This document shows, in pieces, positions 1-8,715 of a stretch of 64,000 bases of DNA (positions are counted from its first letter, which is position 1; each line of letters opens with the position of its first letter). The notes beneath the pieces were generated by a model, which was given only the letters and a program-made list of their open reading frames with translations, was not told the origin of the DNA and ran no database searches. Both the position numbers and the translations under genes were made by a program. This DNA comes from Gordonia neofelifaecis NRRL B-59395. GTDB lineage: Bacteria; Actinomycetota; Actinomycetes; Mycobacteriales; Mycobacteriaceae. The stretch spans positions 124,001-188,000 of the forward strand of contig NZ_AEUD01000006.1 of assembly GCF_000192435.1 (NCBI RefSeq), given 5' to 3'.

Positions 1-167
1 GACTTCATCGCCGACGCGCTGGTGAAGAGCGCTGAGTACTTGTCGCTGCTGCCGCCCTGGTAGCGGCTGAACACCAGTACCAGGCCGACGAGGACCAGAA
101 TCATGGCGAGGGCGAAGGCCCCGAGTTTGATGACCGTCGCACGGAATGCGCGTGCGCGACTATCCAC
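1..167 (-). CDS. mce4B: Mce4B, N-terminal part (cut by window edge)
   Basis: Only the first 55 codons lie in the window; the gene continues beyond base 1. The start is GTG at 167, because the frame overlaps the end of the upstream mce4A gene by 8 bases and reads straight into an MCE-type N-terminus: a short basic stretch (VDSRARAFRATVIK), then one hydrophobic segment (about residues 16-33), then the beginning of the external domain. MCE proteins are cell-envelope subunits of lipid importers, and in the Mce4 system the cargo is cholesterol. Position after yrbE4A-yrbE4B-mce4A in the same operon identifies it as the second mce gene. The B assignment is by order, not by alignment. Confidence 0.85.
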   Translation of the reverse strand, partial: MDSRARAFRATVIKLGAFALAMILVLVGLVLVFSRYQGGSSDKYSALFTSASAMK

Positions 168-1344
168 GAGGTGTACCTCCGAACAACAACTGGAAGAGCT
201 TGCGCGACTCCACCTTCGGGGTGGTGCGCGGCTGGTACGGCGTCGCCGCGTTGTCGACGACGTAGAACGGGACGTGCTCCTTGGACTGGACGTCCGTCAG
301 ACCCGCCTGGCAAGTCGGCGGACCGTCGCCGCGGACCTCCGGAAGGTCCTGCGGGTAGCGGTACGGGTCCTGTCCGGGGATCAGGCCGGCGTCCAGCAGC
401 AGCATGCCGTTGCGGCCGCCGAGCAGCGGCGTCGCGATGTCGGTGGCATCGGACGCGGCGGTGATGAAGCACCGCAGACCGGGAGCCTGACGACCGAGCA
501 GCCGGGTGACCGGGTTCAGGTCGGTCAGTGTCGAGATCAGGTTCTTCTTCGACGCGGTGAGCACGCCGTTGACGGTGTTCGTCATGCCGGTCACGTTGAT
601 CAGCAGTGCGTCGAGGTTGGACGCATTGTCGACGAGCGTATTGCCGACGACGGTCGCATTGTCGACCACGCGCATCAGGTCGGGCATGGCGTCGGCGTAC
701 ACGTTCGTCGCTCCGGCCCCCTCGCGAAGCAGCCGGTTCAGCTCGGGCAGGTGCGGGTTGGTCTTGCCGAGGATGTCGGTCAGCTGGACCAGGGAGTCGC
801 CGATCGCCTTGCCGCGTCCGGACAGCGCCTCGTCGACCGCGCCGATCGTGACGTTCAGCTTGTCCGGCTGCAGCTCCGCGAGCACGTTCACCAGCTGCTG
901 GTACACGGTGTTCAGTTCGACCACCACGTGGTCCGCACGAATCACCGAGCCCGCCGAGAGCTGCCCCTGCGGTCCGCTCGCGGGGACCACCAGGTTCACC
1001 GCCTTGGCGCCGAAGATGGTGTTGGACTTGATGTCGGCGTAGACGTTCGCGGGCACCAGGTCGATCTGGTCCGCCGCCATGTCGAGCTTCAGTTCGGCGC
1101 GATCACCGACACTCGTCACCGATGCGACGCGACCGACCTCCACGCCGCGCAGCTTGACCTTCGCGTCGGGATTCATCACCAGACCCGCGCGCGGCGCGAA
1201 CAGGGTCACGGTCTTGGTGCTGGAGAACCAGCCCAGGAACTGACCCGAGGCGAGCGCGACGATGCCGACGAGCGCACCGACCATGATGAGGGCTGCGAGC
1301 TTCCGGGTCCGGTTGCTGTAGCCCCTGCTGTTCTTCTTCGCCAT
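160..1344 (-). CDS. mce4A: Mce4A, MCE-family sterol uptake protein
   Basis: A 394-residue MCE (MlaD-like) protein. It has a basic N-terminus, one membrane anchor at about residues 13-33 (LAALIMVGALVGIVALASGQ), an MCE domain at about 43-120 that includes the typical VKLRGVEVGRVASV stretch, and a long mostly helical C-terminal region. Mce4 subunits form an envelope-spanning complex fed by YrbE permeases and an ATPase encoded elsewhere, and import cholesterol. The length is close to that of mycobacterial Mce4A. The gene starts 4 bases after yrbE4B ends and overlaps mce4B, so it belongs to one operon. Steroid specificity is inferred from the neighbours hsd4A, fdxD and fadE26/27, the same order as the M. 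tuberculosis mce4 locus. Confidence 0.9.
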   Translation of the reverse strand: MAKKNSRGYSNRTRKLAALIMVGALVGIVALASGQFLGWFSSTKTVTLFAPRAGLVMNPDAKVKLRGVEVGRVASVTSVGDRAELKLDMAADQIDLVPANVYADIKSNTIFGAKAVNLVVPASGPQGQLSAGSVIRADHVVVELNTVYQQLVNVLAELQPDKLNVTIGAVDEALSGRGKAIGDSLVQLTDILGKTNPHLPELNRLLREGAGATNVYADAMPDLMRVVDNATVVGNTLVDNASNLDALLINVTGMTNTVNGVLTASKKNLISTLTDLNPVTRLLGRQAPGLRCFITAASDATDIATPLLGGRNGMLLLDAGLIPGQDPYRYPQDLPEVRGDGPPTCQAGLTDVQSKEHVPFYVVDNAATPYQPRTTPKVESRKLFQLLFGGTPRG

Positions 1345-1348
1345 CCGT

Positions 1349-2200
1349 TCAGCCCGCCAGATTGAACTTGCCGTCGGCGCCGTAGATCGCGAGCGACGTG
1401 AGAAGGGTGATGACCACGACGACGACCAGCGACGCGCGAACTGCGTTGCCGACGGCCACGCCGACGCCGACCGGACCGCCGGAGGCGTTGAAGCCGTAGT
1501 AGGTGTGAATGAGCATGACCGCCACGGCCATGCAGATCGCCTGCACGAACGACCACAGGATGTCCGACGGGATCAGGAACGTCGAGAAGTAGTGGTCGTA
1601 CACGCCGGACGACTGCCCGTACAGGACGACCGTCGCGAACCGGCTGGCGAGGAACGACGCGAGCGCCGCGAGCGAGTACAGCGGGATGATCGCGACCAGT
1701 CCGGCGACGATGCGGGTACTCACCAGGTACGGCACCGACGAGATCGCCATGACCTCGAGCGCGTCGATCTCCTCCGACACCCGCATGGCGCCGAGCTGCG
1801 CCGTCGCACCCGCGCCGATGGTCGCGGCGAGGGCGATGCCGGCGATAACCGGAACCGCGATGCGGACGTTGATGAACGCCGAGAAGAAGCCGGTGAGCGC
1901 CTCGACGCCGATGTTGGCCAGCGAACTGTAGCCCTGGACGGCGATGGTGCCGCCCGTGAACAGCGTCAGGAAGCCGACCACGACGACGGTGCCGCCGATC
2001 ATGGCGAGCGCGCCGGTGCCCATCGAGATCTCCGCGATCAGGCGCAGCGTCTCCTTCTTGTACAGACGGATCGCGCGCGGGATCGAGGCGATGGCATCCC
2101 AGTAGAAGAGAGCCTGATCGCCGATCTTGTTCCAGTCCTCACCCGCGCGTTTGAGAGCGACGCGCGCAGTGAGCAGTCGTGTAGTACCTGGCAGAACCAT
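1349..2200 (-). CDS. yrbE4B: YrbE4B, MlaE-type ABC permease of the Mce4 system
   Basis: A 283-residue integral membrane protein of the MlaE/YrbE family. About five hydrophobic segments are visible, for example ALAMIGGTVVVVGFLTLF and VPVIAGIALAATIGAGATAQ, followed by the family motif EEIDALEVMAI near residue 143. YrbE proteins form the inner-membrane permease dimer that energises Mce lipid import with an MceG-type ATPase, which is not in this window. The ATG at 2200 lies 3 bases after the yrbE4A stop, which implies tight translational coupling. The 4B assignment follows from its place directly before mce4A. The basic N-terminus (residues 1-50) is typical of B-type YrbE proteins. Confidence 0.9.
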   Translation of the reverse strand: MVLPGTTRLLTARVALKRAGEDWNKIGDQALFYWDAIASIPRAIRLYKKETLRLIAEISMGTGALAMIGGTVVVVGFLTLFTGGTIAVQGYSSLANIGVEALTGFFSAFINVRIAVPVIAGIALAATIGAGATAQLGAMRVSEEIDALEVMAISSVPYLVSTRIVAGLVAIIPLYSLAALASFLASRFATVVLYGQSSGVYDHYFSTFLIPSDILWSFVQAICMAVAVMLIHTYYGFNASGGPVGVGVAVGNAVRASLVVVVVITLLTSLAIYGADGKFNLAG

Positions 2201-2203
2201 CGA

Positions 2204-2968
2204 TTATCCCATCGTCGCCTTGAGACCGACTGCCGTGACCACCACGTTCACGACGAACAGCGCCATGAACGAGTAGACGACGGTCTCATTGACGGCGTCA
2301 CCGACGCCCTTCGCTCCACCCTTGACGTTGAGGCCGCGGTAGCAGCCCACGAGTCCGGCGAAGAGGCCGAAGAGCGCGGCCTTGATCATGGAGATCACCA
2401 GTTCTCCGAGTCCGGTGAGCAGCGTGAGGTTGGCGATGAACGCACCGGGATTCACGTCCTGCAGGTAAACCGAGAAGATGAAGCCGCCCGCGATGCCGAT
2501 CGTGCAGACGAGGCTGTTGAGCAGCAGCGCCACGCCGGTCGAGGCGATGACTCGCGGCACCACCAACCGGTGGACCGGATTGATCCCGAGGACCTCGAGC
2601 GCGTCGATCTCTTCGCGGATGGTCCGGGCGCCGAGATCGGCGCAGATCGCGGTCGCCCCCGCTCCCGCGACGATCAGCACCGTGACGATCGGACCGATCT
2701 GAGTGATCGTGCCGAGCGCCGCGCCGGCGCCGGAGAGGTCCTGCGCACCGATCTCGCGAAGAAGGATGTTCAGCGTGAAACTGACGAGGACGGTGAAGGG
2801 GATCGCGACCAGCAGGGTCGGGACCAATGACACTCGGGCGATCGCCCACGACTGTTCGACGGTTTCACGCCACTGAAACGGGCGACGGAAGAGTTCCCGT
2901 GCGGACTCCACCGCCAGGGAGACGAACTCCCCCACTCCGTTCATCGGGGCAGCGAGCTTACTCGACAA
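2204..2968 (-). CDS. yrbE4A: YrbE4A, MlaE-type ABC permease of the Mce4 system
   Basis: A 254-residue MlaE-family permease paired with YrbE4B. It carries the conserved EEIDALEVLGINPVHRLVVPR stretch near the middle and several membrane helices, for example LLNSLVCTIGIAGGFIFSVY and MIKAALFGLFAGLVGCYRGL. It is the first gene of the mce4 block as seen here. The upstream neighbour on the same strand is hsd4A, about 96 bases away, and I found no KstR-like palindrome in that gap. The block may therefore be read through from the operator in front of hsd4A. The name relies on family and synteny, and I am confident of the family. Confidence 0.9.
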   Translation of the reverse strand: MSSKLAAPMNGVGEFVSLAVESARELFRRPFQWRETVEQSWAIARVSLVPTLLVAIPFTVLVSFTLNILLREIGAQDLSGAGAALGTITQIGPIVTVLIVAGAGATAICADLGARTIREEIDALEVLGINPVHRLVVPRVIASTGVALLLNSLVCTIGIAGGFIFSVYLQDVNPGAFIANLTLLTGLGELVISMIKAALFGLFAGLVGCYRGLNVKGGAKGVGDAVNETVVYSFMALFVVNVVVTAVGLKATMG

Positions 2969-3064
2969 GGCCCCTCCTCCCGCTCCAATGCTGGCAACCT
3001 ATCACGCCGCAAAAATTGTGCTCAGCGTTACAAGCCGAGCCGACACACTGTAAAGAGATACGTG

Positions 3065-3955
3065 CTAATCCATCAAATCCGACGCCGAGAACGTGCCGAC
3101 CTTCTCCGGCTCGGCGAAGTACCCCGACATGGCGTCGCCCAGGGCCTCGGTCGACCACTGGTCGCCGTCGGCCGCGAAGACCTCTTGGACCCTCGGCGCG
3201 GCCATGAGACTGACCTTCGGCCCGTACACGACGAACACCTGTCCTGAGACATTCTGCGCCGCGGGGCTCGCAAGGTAGCGGACCAGGGTCACCACATGCT
3301 CGGGCGACAGCGGATCGACGCTGCCCTCGGGAGCGTCGCCGAACACGTCCGCGGTCATCGCGGTGCGCGCTCGGGGGCAGATCGCGTTGGCGGTGGCGCC
3401 GTAGCGGGCCAGCGCGCGGCTGGCGGAGACCGTCAGCATCGAGATGCCGGCCTTGGCCGCCGAGTAGTTGGCCTGGCCGGCGCCGCCGAGCAGTGCCGCC
3501 TCCGACGAGGTGTTGATGAGGCGACCGTAGACCGGCGCCCCGGCGGCCTTGGACTCGGCACGCCAGTGTGCGGCGGCGTTGCGGTTCAGCAGGAAGTGGC
3601 CGCGCAGATGAACGCGCTGGACCAGATCCCACTGATCGTCGGTCATATTGAAGAGCATCGCGTCGCGGGTGATCCCTGCGTTGCTCATCACGACGTGCAG
3701 TCCGCCGAGGTCCTCGGTGGCCACGCGCATGATCTCGGTCGCCGTGGCCGAGTCCGCGATGTCGCCCGCCACCGGGACGGCCTTGCCGCCGAGTGCCGCG
3801 ATCTCCGCGAAGACATCGCTGGAGTCGAGTGCCTGCTGAAGGTCGTTCACGATGACCGTGGCCCCGTCACGCGCGAGGCCGATGGCCTCTGCGCGACCCA
3901 GACCCGCACCGGCACCGGTGACGACTGCTACCCGACCGTCCAACGACTGACTCAC
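3065..3955 (-). CDS. hsd4A: SDR dehydrogenase, Hsd4A-type (steroid side-chain beta-oxidation)
   Basis: A 296-residue short-chain dehydrogenase with the NAD-binding motif GAGAGLG near residue 15, the NAG motif (VVMSNAGIT), and the catalytic Ser plus YSAAK (INTSSEAALL, then QANYSAAKAG). In mycobacteria this gene (Rv3502c, Hsd4A) lies between yrbE4A and fdxD. Its product is reported as a dual 17-beta-hydroxysteroid and beta-hydroxyacyl-CoA dehydrogenase acting on sterol side chains. The same order occurs here. An excellent KstR palindrome lies 26 bases upstream of the start. The specific substrate is inferred from context; the fold and catalytic residues are visible. Confidence 0.85.
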   Translation of the reverse strand: MSQSLDGRVAVVTGAGAGLGRAEAIGLARDGATVIVNDLQQALDSSDVFAEIAALGGKAVPVAGDIADSATATEIMRVATEDLGGLHVVMSNAGITRDAMLFNMTDDQWDLVQRVHLRGHFLLNRNAAAHWRAESKAAGAPVYGRLINTSSEAALLGGAGQANYSAAKAGISMLTVSASRALARYGATANAICPRARTAMTADVFGDAPEGSVDPLSPEHVVTLVRYLASPAAQNVSGQVFVVYGPKVSLMAAPRVQEVFAADGDQWSTEALGDAMSGYFAEPEKVGTFSASDLMD

Positions 3956-3980
3956 TTCGATCCCTTCAACGCAACAAAAC

Positions 3981-3994
3981 TAGAACATGTTCTA
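3981..3994. promoter_or_regulatory. KstR operator upstream of hsd4A/mce4
   Basis: The sequence TAGAACATGTTCTA is a perfect palindrome of the form TAGAACnnGTTCTA, known as the binding motif of KstR, the TetR repressor of cholesterol genes. It sits 26 bases upstream of hsd4A and is the best candidate control point for hsd4A and the following mce4 genes. Confidence 0.85.
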
Positions 3995-4039
3995 ACACAC
4001 ATCCGTCGGACCATCCAGCCGATCGGGAAATCAGTGTTG

Positions 4040-4234
4040 TCAGTCGTCGACGATAGACAATGCCGAACGAGGGCAGCTGGCCACCACCTGCCGCATCTCC
4101 TCGCGACGGGCCTCGGCGACGTCGTCGGCGAGAATCACCAGGTAGTCGTTGTCATCGAGCTCGAAGACGTCGGGAGCCATGCCGACACAGACGGCATTCG
4201 ACTCGCACAGATCGAAATCGCATTTGATGTGCAT
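4040..4234 (-). CDS. fdxD: Ferredoxin FdxD, single-cluster 3Fe-4S type
   Basis: A 64-residue acidic ferredoxin. Its cysteines are Cys5, Cys10, Cys16 and Cys54. The pattern C-ESNAV-C (10 and 16) plus CP near the C-terminus (54) fits the mono-cluster 3Fe-4S ferredoxins that serve bacterial P450s. The ATG at 4234 follows a strong ribosome-binding site (GGAGGAGG, read on the minus strand). In M. tuberculosis the same gene (Rv3503c) lies between hsd4A and fadE26, as here. It probably passes electrons to a steroid-modifying oxygenase such as CYP125. The partner is inferred. The gene diverges from fadE26, and a KstR-like site lies between them. Confidence 0.88.
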   Translation of the reverse strand: MHIKCDFDLCESNAVCVGMAPDVFELDDNDYLVILADDVAEARREEMRQVVASCPRSALSIVDD

Positions 4235-4288
4235 AAATTCCTCCTCCGCTGGCGACCCGGACAGTTGACGGGCTCGCGTCCTACACGT

Positions 4289-4302
4289 TAGAACGTGTTT
4301 CA
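4289..4302. promoter_or_regulatory. KstR-like operator between fdxD and fadE26
   Basis: TAGAACGTGTTTCA matches the KstR consensus TAGAACnnGTTCTA at all but two positions and keeps the AAC-nn-GTT core. It is placed between the divergent fdxD and fadE26 promoters and could control both. Confidence 0.75.
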
Positions 4303-4357
4303 ATACTAGGGAAGCAGTATTGCGCCCCGATTGGGAAACGGCAACGGCGGGAGAGCC

Positions 4358-5539
4358 ATGCAGATCGCCTACACGCAGGAACAAGAGCAGCTCCGGCGCG
4401 AACTTCGCGCGTACTTCGACGGACTGATGACGCCCGAGCGGCGAGCGGCGCTCACCGGCGGTGACGGAGAACTCGGCGAAGGCGACGCGTACCGCGACGT
4501 CGTGCGCCAGATGGGTCAAGACGGCTGGCTCGCCCTGGGCTGGCCCACCGAGTACGGCGGCGCGAACCGCTCGATGATGGATCAGCTGATCTTCACCGAC
4601 GAGGCGGCAATCGCGGGCGCACCCGTCCCGTTCTTGACGATCAACTCGGTGGCGCCGACGATCATGCACTACGGGAGCGACGAGCAGAAGAAGTTCTTCC
4701 TGCCGAAGATCGCCGCGGGCGACCTCCACTTCTCCATCGGCTACTCCGAACCGGGCGCGGGCACCGACCTCGCGGCCCTGCGCACCACCGCGGTCAAGGA
4801 GGGCGACGAGTATGTCGTCAACGGCCAGAAGATGTGGACCTCGCTGATCCCCTACGCCGACTATGTCTGGCTGGCGTGCCGCACCGATCCCGAGGCGTCC
4901 AAGCACAAGGGCATCTCGATGCTGATCATGCCGACCACCGCCGAGGGCTTCTCGTACACGCCGGTGCACACCATGGCCGGCGTCGACACCTCTGCCACCT
5001 ACTACCAGGACGTGCGCATCCCGGTGACCAACCGGGTCGGCGAGGAGGGCGGCGGATGGTCGCTGGTGACGAACCAGCTGAACCACGAGCGCGTCGCACT
5101 CTGCAGCGCCGCACCGATCCAGACCGCACTGCGGGAGACGATCGCGTTCGCCACCACCGAGGTCGACGGCCGCAAGCTGATCGATCAGCCGTGGGTGCGT
5201 GCGAATCTGGCCCGCGTCCACGCCAAGGTCGAGTTCCTGAAGCTGGTCAACTGGAAGATCGCATCGATCGCCGCCTCCGGCGGATCGCCGTCGCCCGCGG
5301 ACGCCTCGGCCACCAAGGTCTTCGGCACCGAGTTCGCGACCGAGGCCTACCGACTGCTGATGGAGGTGGTCGGCCCCACCGCGACGCTGCGCCACGGCAG
5401 CCCCGGTGCCCACCTGCTCGGCCGCCTGGAGCGCTTCTCGCGCACGTCGCTGATCCTCACCTTCGGCGGCGGCACCAACGAGATTCAGCGCGACATCATC
5501 GGCATGCTCGCACTCAAGCTTCCGCCGGCCCGGCGCTGA
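4358..5539 (+). CDS. fadE26: Acyl-CoA dehydrogenase subunit FadE26 (ChsE4)
   Basis: A 393-residue acyl-CoA dehydrogenase. The N-terminal helical domain is followed by the FAD and substrate motifs FSIGYSEPGAGTDLAALRT and VNGQKMWTS. The C-terminal part contains FGGGTNEIQRDIIG, typical of the family. In actinobacteria FadE26 and FadE27 form the alpha2-beta2 enzyme ChsE4-ChsE5, which introduces the first double bond into the CoA-activated cholesterol side chain. I chose the ATG at 4358 because GGCGGGAGAG precedes it; a TTG 27 bases upstream has no comparable site. The next gene, fadE27, starts 27 bases after the stop, consistent with a two-subunit enzyme in a KstR-controlled operon ending with fadD17. 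Confidence 0.88.
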   Translation: MQIAYTQEQEQLRRELRAYFDGLMTPERRAALTGGDGELGEGDAYRDVVRQMGQDGWLALGWPTEYGGANRSMMDQLIFTDEAAIAGAPVPFLTINSVAPTIMHYGSDEQKKFFLPKIAAGDLHFSIGYSEPGAGTDLAALRTTAVKEGDEYVVNGQKMWTSLIPYADYVWLACRTDPEASKHKGISMLIMPTTAEGFSYTPVHTMAGVDTSATYYQDVRIPVTNRVGEEGGGWSLVTNQLNHERVALCSAAPIQTALRETIAFATTEVDGRKLIDQPWVRANLARVHAKVEFLKLVNWKIASIAASGGSPSPADASATKVFGTEFATEAYRLLMEVVGPTATLRHGSPGAHLLGRLERFSRTSLILTFGGGTNEIQRDIIGMLALKLPPARR

Positions 5540-5566
5540 CCCGCCGCCCAGACAAGGACCAGACAC

Positions 5567-6679
5567 ATGGACTTCACCCCCACCGAAGCGGCCACCGACC
5601 TGCAGAAGCTGACCGCCGACATCGTCGACCGCATCAGCCCCGCCGAACGGGTCGCCGAACTCGAATCCGATCGCGCACCGATCGACCAGCGGCTCTGGAG
5701 CGAGCTCGCCGGAGCCGGGCTGCTCGGCCTCGCCGCACCCGAATCGGCCGACGGCGCCGACCTGACGACGCTCGAGACGGTCGCCGTCGCAACCGAACTC
5801 GGCCGCGGCCTCGCCCGAGTGCCGTTCGGTCCGCACGCGCTGGCCGGCGTTCCACTGCTCGCCGCACATGCGTCCGACGACCTGCGCTCGGCGCTTCTCG
5901 CCGCCGCGGTCGCCGGCGAGAAGGTGCTCACCGCAGCCGTCGAGGAGGACGGCAACTTCGACGCGGCAGCACCGCGCACCGTGCTCGACGACGCCGGGCT
6001 CACCGGCGTCAAGGTCAACGTGCCGTTCGCGGCCGCCGCCGACGTGCTCCTGGTCGTCGCGGCAGGCTCCGCCGGTCCGGTGCTGGCCGCGGTGCCGGCC
6101 GACCGACCCGGGGTGACGATCACCGAATCCGTGGCGACCGGACTCACGCCGGTCTACCTCGTCGAGTTCGACGGCGTCGACGTCGCACCGACCGAGATCC
6201 TCGACGGCGGGGCGGCGACGGTCGCACAGGCGTTGGATCTGCTGCGCCTCGCGGTCAGCGCCGACCAGGCCGGTACCGTCGCCGCGGCGCTCGACGCCAC
6301 CGCCGAGTACGCCCGCGAACGCGAGCAGTTCAATCGCCCGATCGGCTCGTTCCAGGCGGTCGCCCAGCGTCTGGCGGATGGATACATCGACGTCCAGGCG
6401 CTGTCGCTGACCGTCACTCAGGCTGCCTGGCTGCTCTCCGGGCTCGCCGAGACGGAGGACGGCGAGACCACCGCCGCGGTCGAAACCGCCAAGTTCTGGG
6501 CCGCCGAAGCGGGGCATCGCGTCGCGCACACCACCGTTCACGTGCACGGCGGCGTCGGACTCGACACCAGCCATCCGGTGCACCGCTACTTCCTGCGCGC
6601 CAAGCAGAACGAGTTCACCCTGGGCAGCGCGCCCGTGGTGCTCGACGAGCTCGGCGACCTGCTGACCGTGAAGGCCTGA
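5567..6679 (+). CDS. fadE27: Acyl-CoA dehydrogenase subunit FadE27 (ChsE5)
   Basis: A 370-residue acyl-CoA dehydrogenase-family protein that is more divergent than FadE26. The C-terminal half keeps recognisable helices (YARERQFNRPIGSFQAVAQ-like region near residue 245, and HVHGGVGLDTSHPVHRYF near 325). The middle region lacks the usual PGxGSD motif and instead reads ATGLTPVYLVEFDGV. This is the expected pattern for the partner subunit of heteromeric steroid dehydrogenases, where one FAD site is shared between unlike subunits. The gene lies between fadE26 and fadD17, as in M. tuberculosis (Rv3505), and fadD17 starts 4 bases downstream. Confidence 0.86.
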   Translation: MDFTPTEAATDLQKLTADIVDRISPAERVAELESDRAPIDQRLWSELAGAGLLGLAAPESADGADLTTLETVAVATELGRGLARVPFGPHALAGVPLLAAHASDDLRSALLAAAVAGEKVLTAAVEEDGNFDAAAPRTVLDDAGLTGVKVNVPFAAAADVLLVVAAGSAGPVLAAVPADRPGVTITESVATGLTPVYLVEFDGVDVAPTEILDGGAATVAQALDLLRLAVSADQAGTVAAALDATAEYAREREQFNRPIGSFQAVAQRLADGYIDVQALSLTVTQAAWLLSGLAETEDGETTAAVETAKFWAAEAGHRVAHTTVHVHGGVGLDTSHPVHRYFLRAKQNEFTLGSAPVVLDELGDLLTVKA

Positions 6680-6683
6680 GCGG

Positions 6684-8204
6684 ATGACCGCACCGACCCT
6701 GGGCGCAGTGACCGACGCCCGCAGCCTCGCCGAACTGCTCACCCCGCTGAACGAGGTCACCGACCGCGGGATGCACTTCGAAGGCGATTTCGTCTCCTGG
6801 CGCGATCACCTCGCCGCCAGCAGACGGCGCGGCGCGGCCCTGCGCGGGCGTCTCGATCCGGCGCGGCCCGCCCACGTGGGCGTGCTGCTGCCGAACACCC
6901 CCGAGTTCAGTTACCTGTTCGGCGCGGCCGCGCTGGGCGGGTTCGTGATCGTCGGACTGAACAGCACCCGCCGAGGTGCCGCTCTGGCCGCCGACGTCGT
7001 CCGATCCGACTGCCAGCTCGTGATCGTCTCCGACGAGACCGCCGATCTGCTCCCGAACGACAATTCTGTGCCGACTCTCAATGTCGACGGTCCGGAGTGG
7101 ACCGCACTGCTCGAAGCGGCGTCGCCGGACGACTTCGTCCCGGGTGAGGTGCACCCCGACGATCTGCTGATGCTGATCTTCACCTCGGGCACCACCGGCG
7201 ACCCGAAGGCGGTCCGGTGCAGTCAGCGGAAGTTCGCGGCGCCCGGCGTGATGCTCGCCGGGCGATTCGGCCTGGACCGCAGCGACGTCGCCTACCTGTC
7301 GATGCCGATGTTCCACTCCAATTCACTGATCGCCGGCTGGTCGGTCGCCGTCGCCGCGGGCGCGTCGATCGTGCTGCGCAAGAAGTTCTCGGCGAGCGGC
7401 TTCTGCGACGACGTCCGCCGCTACGGGATCACCTACGCGAACTACGTCGGCAAACCGCTGCACTACGTGCTCGCGACCCCCGAGCGGGACGACGACGCGC
7501 AGAGCACGCTGCGCCTGGTCTACGGCAACGAGGCCGGCGCCGCGGACCGCGCCGAGTTCCATCGCCGCTTCGGCGCCCGTGTGGTCGACGGCTTCGGATC
7601 CACCGAAGGCGGCGTCTCGATCACCCGGACGCCGGACACGCCGGACGACGCGCTGGGACCGCTGACGGCCCCCAACGCCGTCGTCGACCCCGACACCCTC
7701 GAACCGGTCGCGGTCGGCGAGATCGGCGAGATCGTCAACACCTCCGGCGGCGGCCTCTTCGACGGCTACTACGGAGACGAGGCGGCCACCGCCGAACGAC
7801 TGCGCGGCGGCATGTACCGGACCGGCGACCTCGGATGGGTCGACGACGGCGGATACGTCCACTTCGCGGGCCGCATCGGGGACTGGCTCCGAGTCGACGG
7901 CGAGAACCTGGGAACCCGCCCCATCGAGCAGATCCTGCTCCGGCATCCGCTGGTGTCGGAGGCGACGGTTCTCGGGATCCCCGACGAGATCGGCGACACC
8001 GTGGGCGCGGTGCTGGTGGCGCCCGGACTCTCCGAGGACTCGCTCGTGGAGTTCCTCGAAGCCCAGTCGGACCTCGGACCGAAGCAGTGGCCGACGACGG
8101 TCTGGCTCGCCGACACCCAGCCCGAGACGGCGACCTTCAAGACCGCCCGCGCCGCGCTGGCCGCTTCACTCGGCGAGCCGACCTGGCATCCGAAGCGGCG
8201 GTAG
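6684..8204 (+). CDS. fadD17: Acyl-CoA synthetase FadD17 (steroid side chain)
   Basis: A 506-residue AMP-forming acyl-CoA synthetase. The P-loop-like motif IFTSGTTGDPKAV lies near residue 170, GFGSTEGGVSITR is the A5 region, and YRTGDLGWVDDGGYVHFAGR is the A7-A8 region. The C-terminal catalytic lysine region reads TFKTARAAL, a shortened form. FadD17 of M. tuberculosis activates cholesterol-derived carboxylates with a C5 side chain, and the location directly after fadE26-fadE27 supports that identity. The ATG at 6684 lies 4 bases after the fadE27 stop. The gene converges with the ribosomal-protein operon, leaving only 14 bases between the stops and no visible terminator. Confidence 0.85.
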   Translation: MTAPTLGAVTDARSLAELLTPLNEVTDRGMHFEGDFVSWRDHLAASRRRGAALRGRLDPARPAHVGVLLPNTPEFSYLFGAAALGGFVIVGLNSTRRGAALAADVVRSDCQLVIVSDETADLLPNDNSVPTLNVDGPEWTALLEAASPDDFVPGEVHPDDLLMLIFTSGTTGDPKAVRCSQRKFAAPGVMLAGRFGLDRSDVAYLSMPMFHSNSLIAGWSVAVAAGASIVLRKKFSASGFCDDVRRYGITYANYVGKPLHYVLATPERDDDAQSTLRLVYGNEAGAADRAEFHRRFGARVVDGFGSTEGGVSITRTPDTPDDALGPLTAPNAVVDPDTLEPVAVGEIGEIVNTSGGGLFDGYYGDEAATAERLRGGMYRTGDLGWVDDGGYVHFAGRIGDWLRVDGENLGTRPIEQILLRHPLVSEATVLGIPDEIGDTVGAVLVAPGLSEDSLVEFLEAQSDLGPKQWPTTVWLADTQPETATFKTARAALAASLGEPTWHPKRR

Positions 8205-8218
8205 CACTCCCGTCACCG

Positions 8219-8410
8219 TCACGGCAGCAGTGCCATCTCGCGCGCATTGCGAATCGCGGTCGCGAGACGGCGCTGCTGCTGAACGGACAGTCCGGTCACC
8301 GACCGCTTGCGGATACGACCGCGGTCGGTGAGGAACCGGCGCAGCGTCTCGGTGTCCTTGTAGTCGAAGGTGAGATGCGGATCGACTCGGTGCCGCCGCT
8401 CGTCCCGCAT
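8219..8410 (-). CDS. rpsR2: Ribosomal protein S18 paralogue, zinc-free (C-minus) form
   Basis: A 63-residue bS18 protein (core motif [20 protein letters not shown]) containing no cysteine. Actinobacteria carry such alternative S18, S14, L33 and L28 copies in one operon under the zinc repressor Zur, and swap them into ribosomes when zinc is scarce, freeing zinc from the cysteine-bearing versions. It is the last gene of the four-gene operon. The ATG at 8410 overlaps the S14 stop as TGATG, so I prefer it over the GTG one codon upstream. Confidence 0.92.
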   Translation of the reverse strand: MRDERRHRVDPHLTFDYKDTETLRRFLTDRGRIRKRSVTGLSVQQQRRLATAIRNAREMALLP

Positions 8411-8715
8411 CACCAGCTCGCCTTCGCGATGCCGGGCAGTTCGCCGCGGTGGGCCATCTCCCGGAAACGGATACGGGACACGCCCGCCTTTCGAAGGTGG
8501 CCGCGCGGGCGGCCGTCGACGACGTCCCGGTTCCGAAGGCGGGTGGCACTCGCATCCCGGGGCTGATTCGACAGCTCCACCTGCGCCGCGCGGCGTACGG
8601 CGGGCTCGGCGGTCGAATCGGCGATGATCCGCTTCAGCTCACTCCGACGCTCGGCGTATCGCTCGACGACCGCCCGACGCTGCTCGTTCCGCATCACTTT
8701 CGACTTCTTCGCCAT
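8410..8715 (-). CDS. rpsN2: Ribosomal protein S14 paralogue, zinc-free (C-minus) form
   Basis: A 101-residue uS14 protein of the long form. The N-terminus is [14 protein letters not shown] and the conserved [20 protein letters not shown] segment lies near residue 62. It has no cysteine, so it cannot form the zinc ribbon of the short S14 form. It overlaps the L33 stop and the S18 start by TGATG at both ends, indicating translational coupling along the operon. Family role: 30S head assembly, used as the zinc-sparing replacement under Zur control. The regulation is inferred from operon content and from the palindrome upstream of L28. Confidence 0.93.
   Translation of the reverse strand: MAKKSKVMRNEQRRAVVERYAERRSELKRIIADSTAEPAVRRAAQVELSNQPRDASATRLRNRDVVDGRPRGHLRKAGVSRIRFREMAHRGELPGIAKASW

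Noticed and set aside
2969-3064. KstR operator directly before yrbE4A
   Set aside because: No AAC-nn-GTT palindrome is present in this gap. Control from the site upstream of hsd4A is more likely.
4040-6760. A 906-residue minus-strand reading frame covering fadE26 and fadE27
   Set aside because: Only its last 64 residues are real (FdxD). The rest is antisense to two well-supported acyl-CoA dehydrogenase genes and has the Arg/Gly/Val-rich composition of a GC-rich shadow frame.
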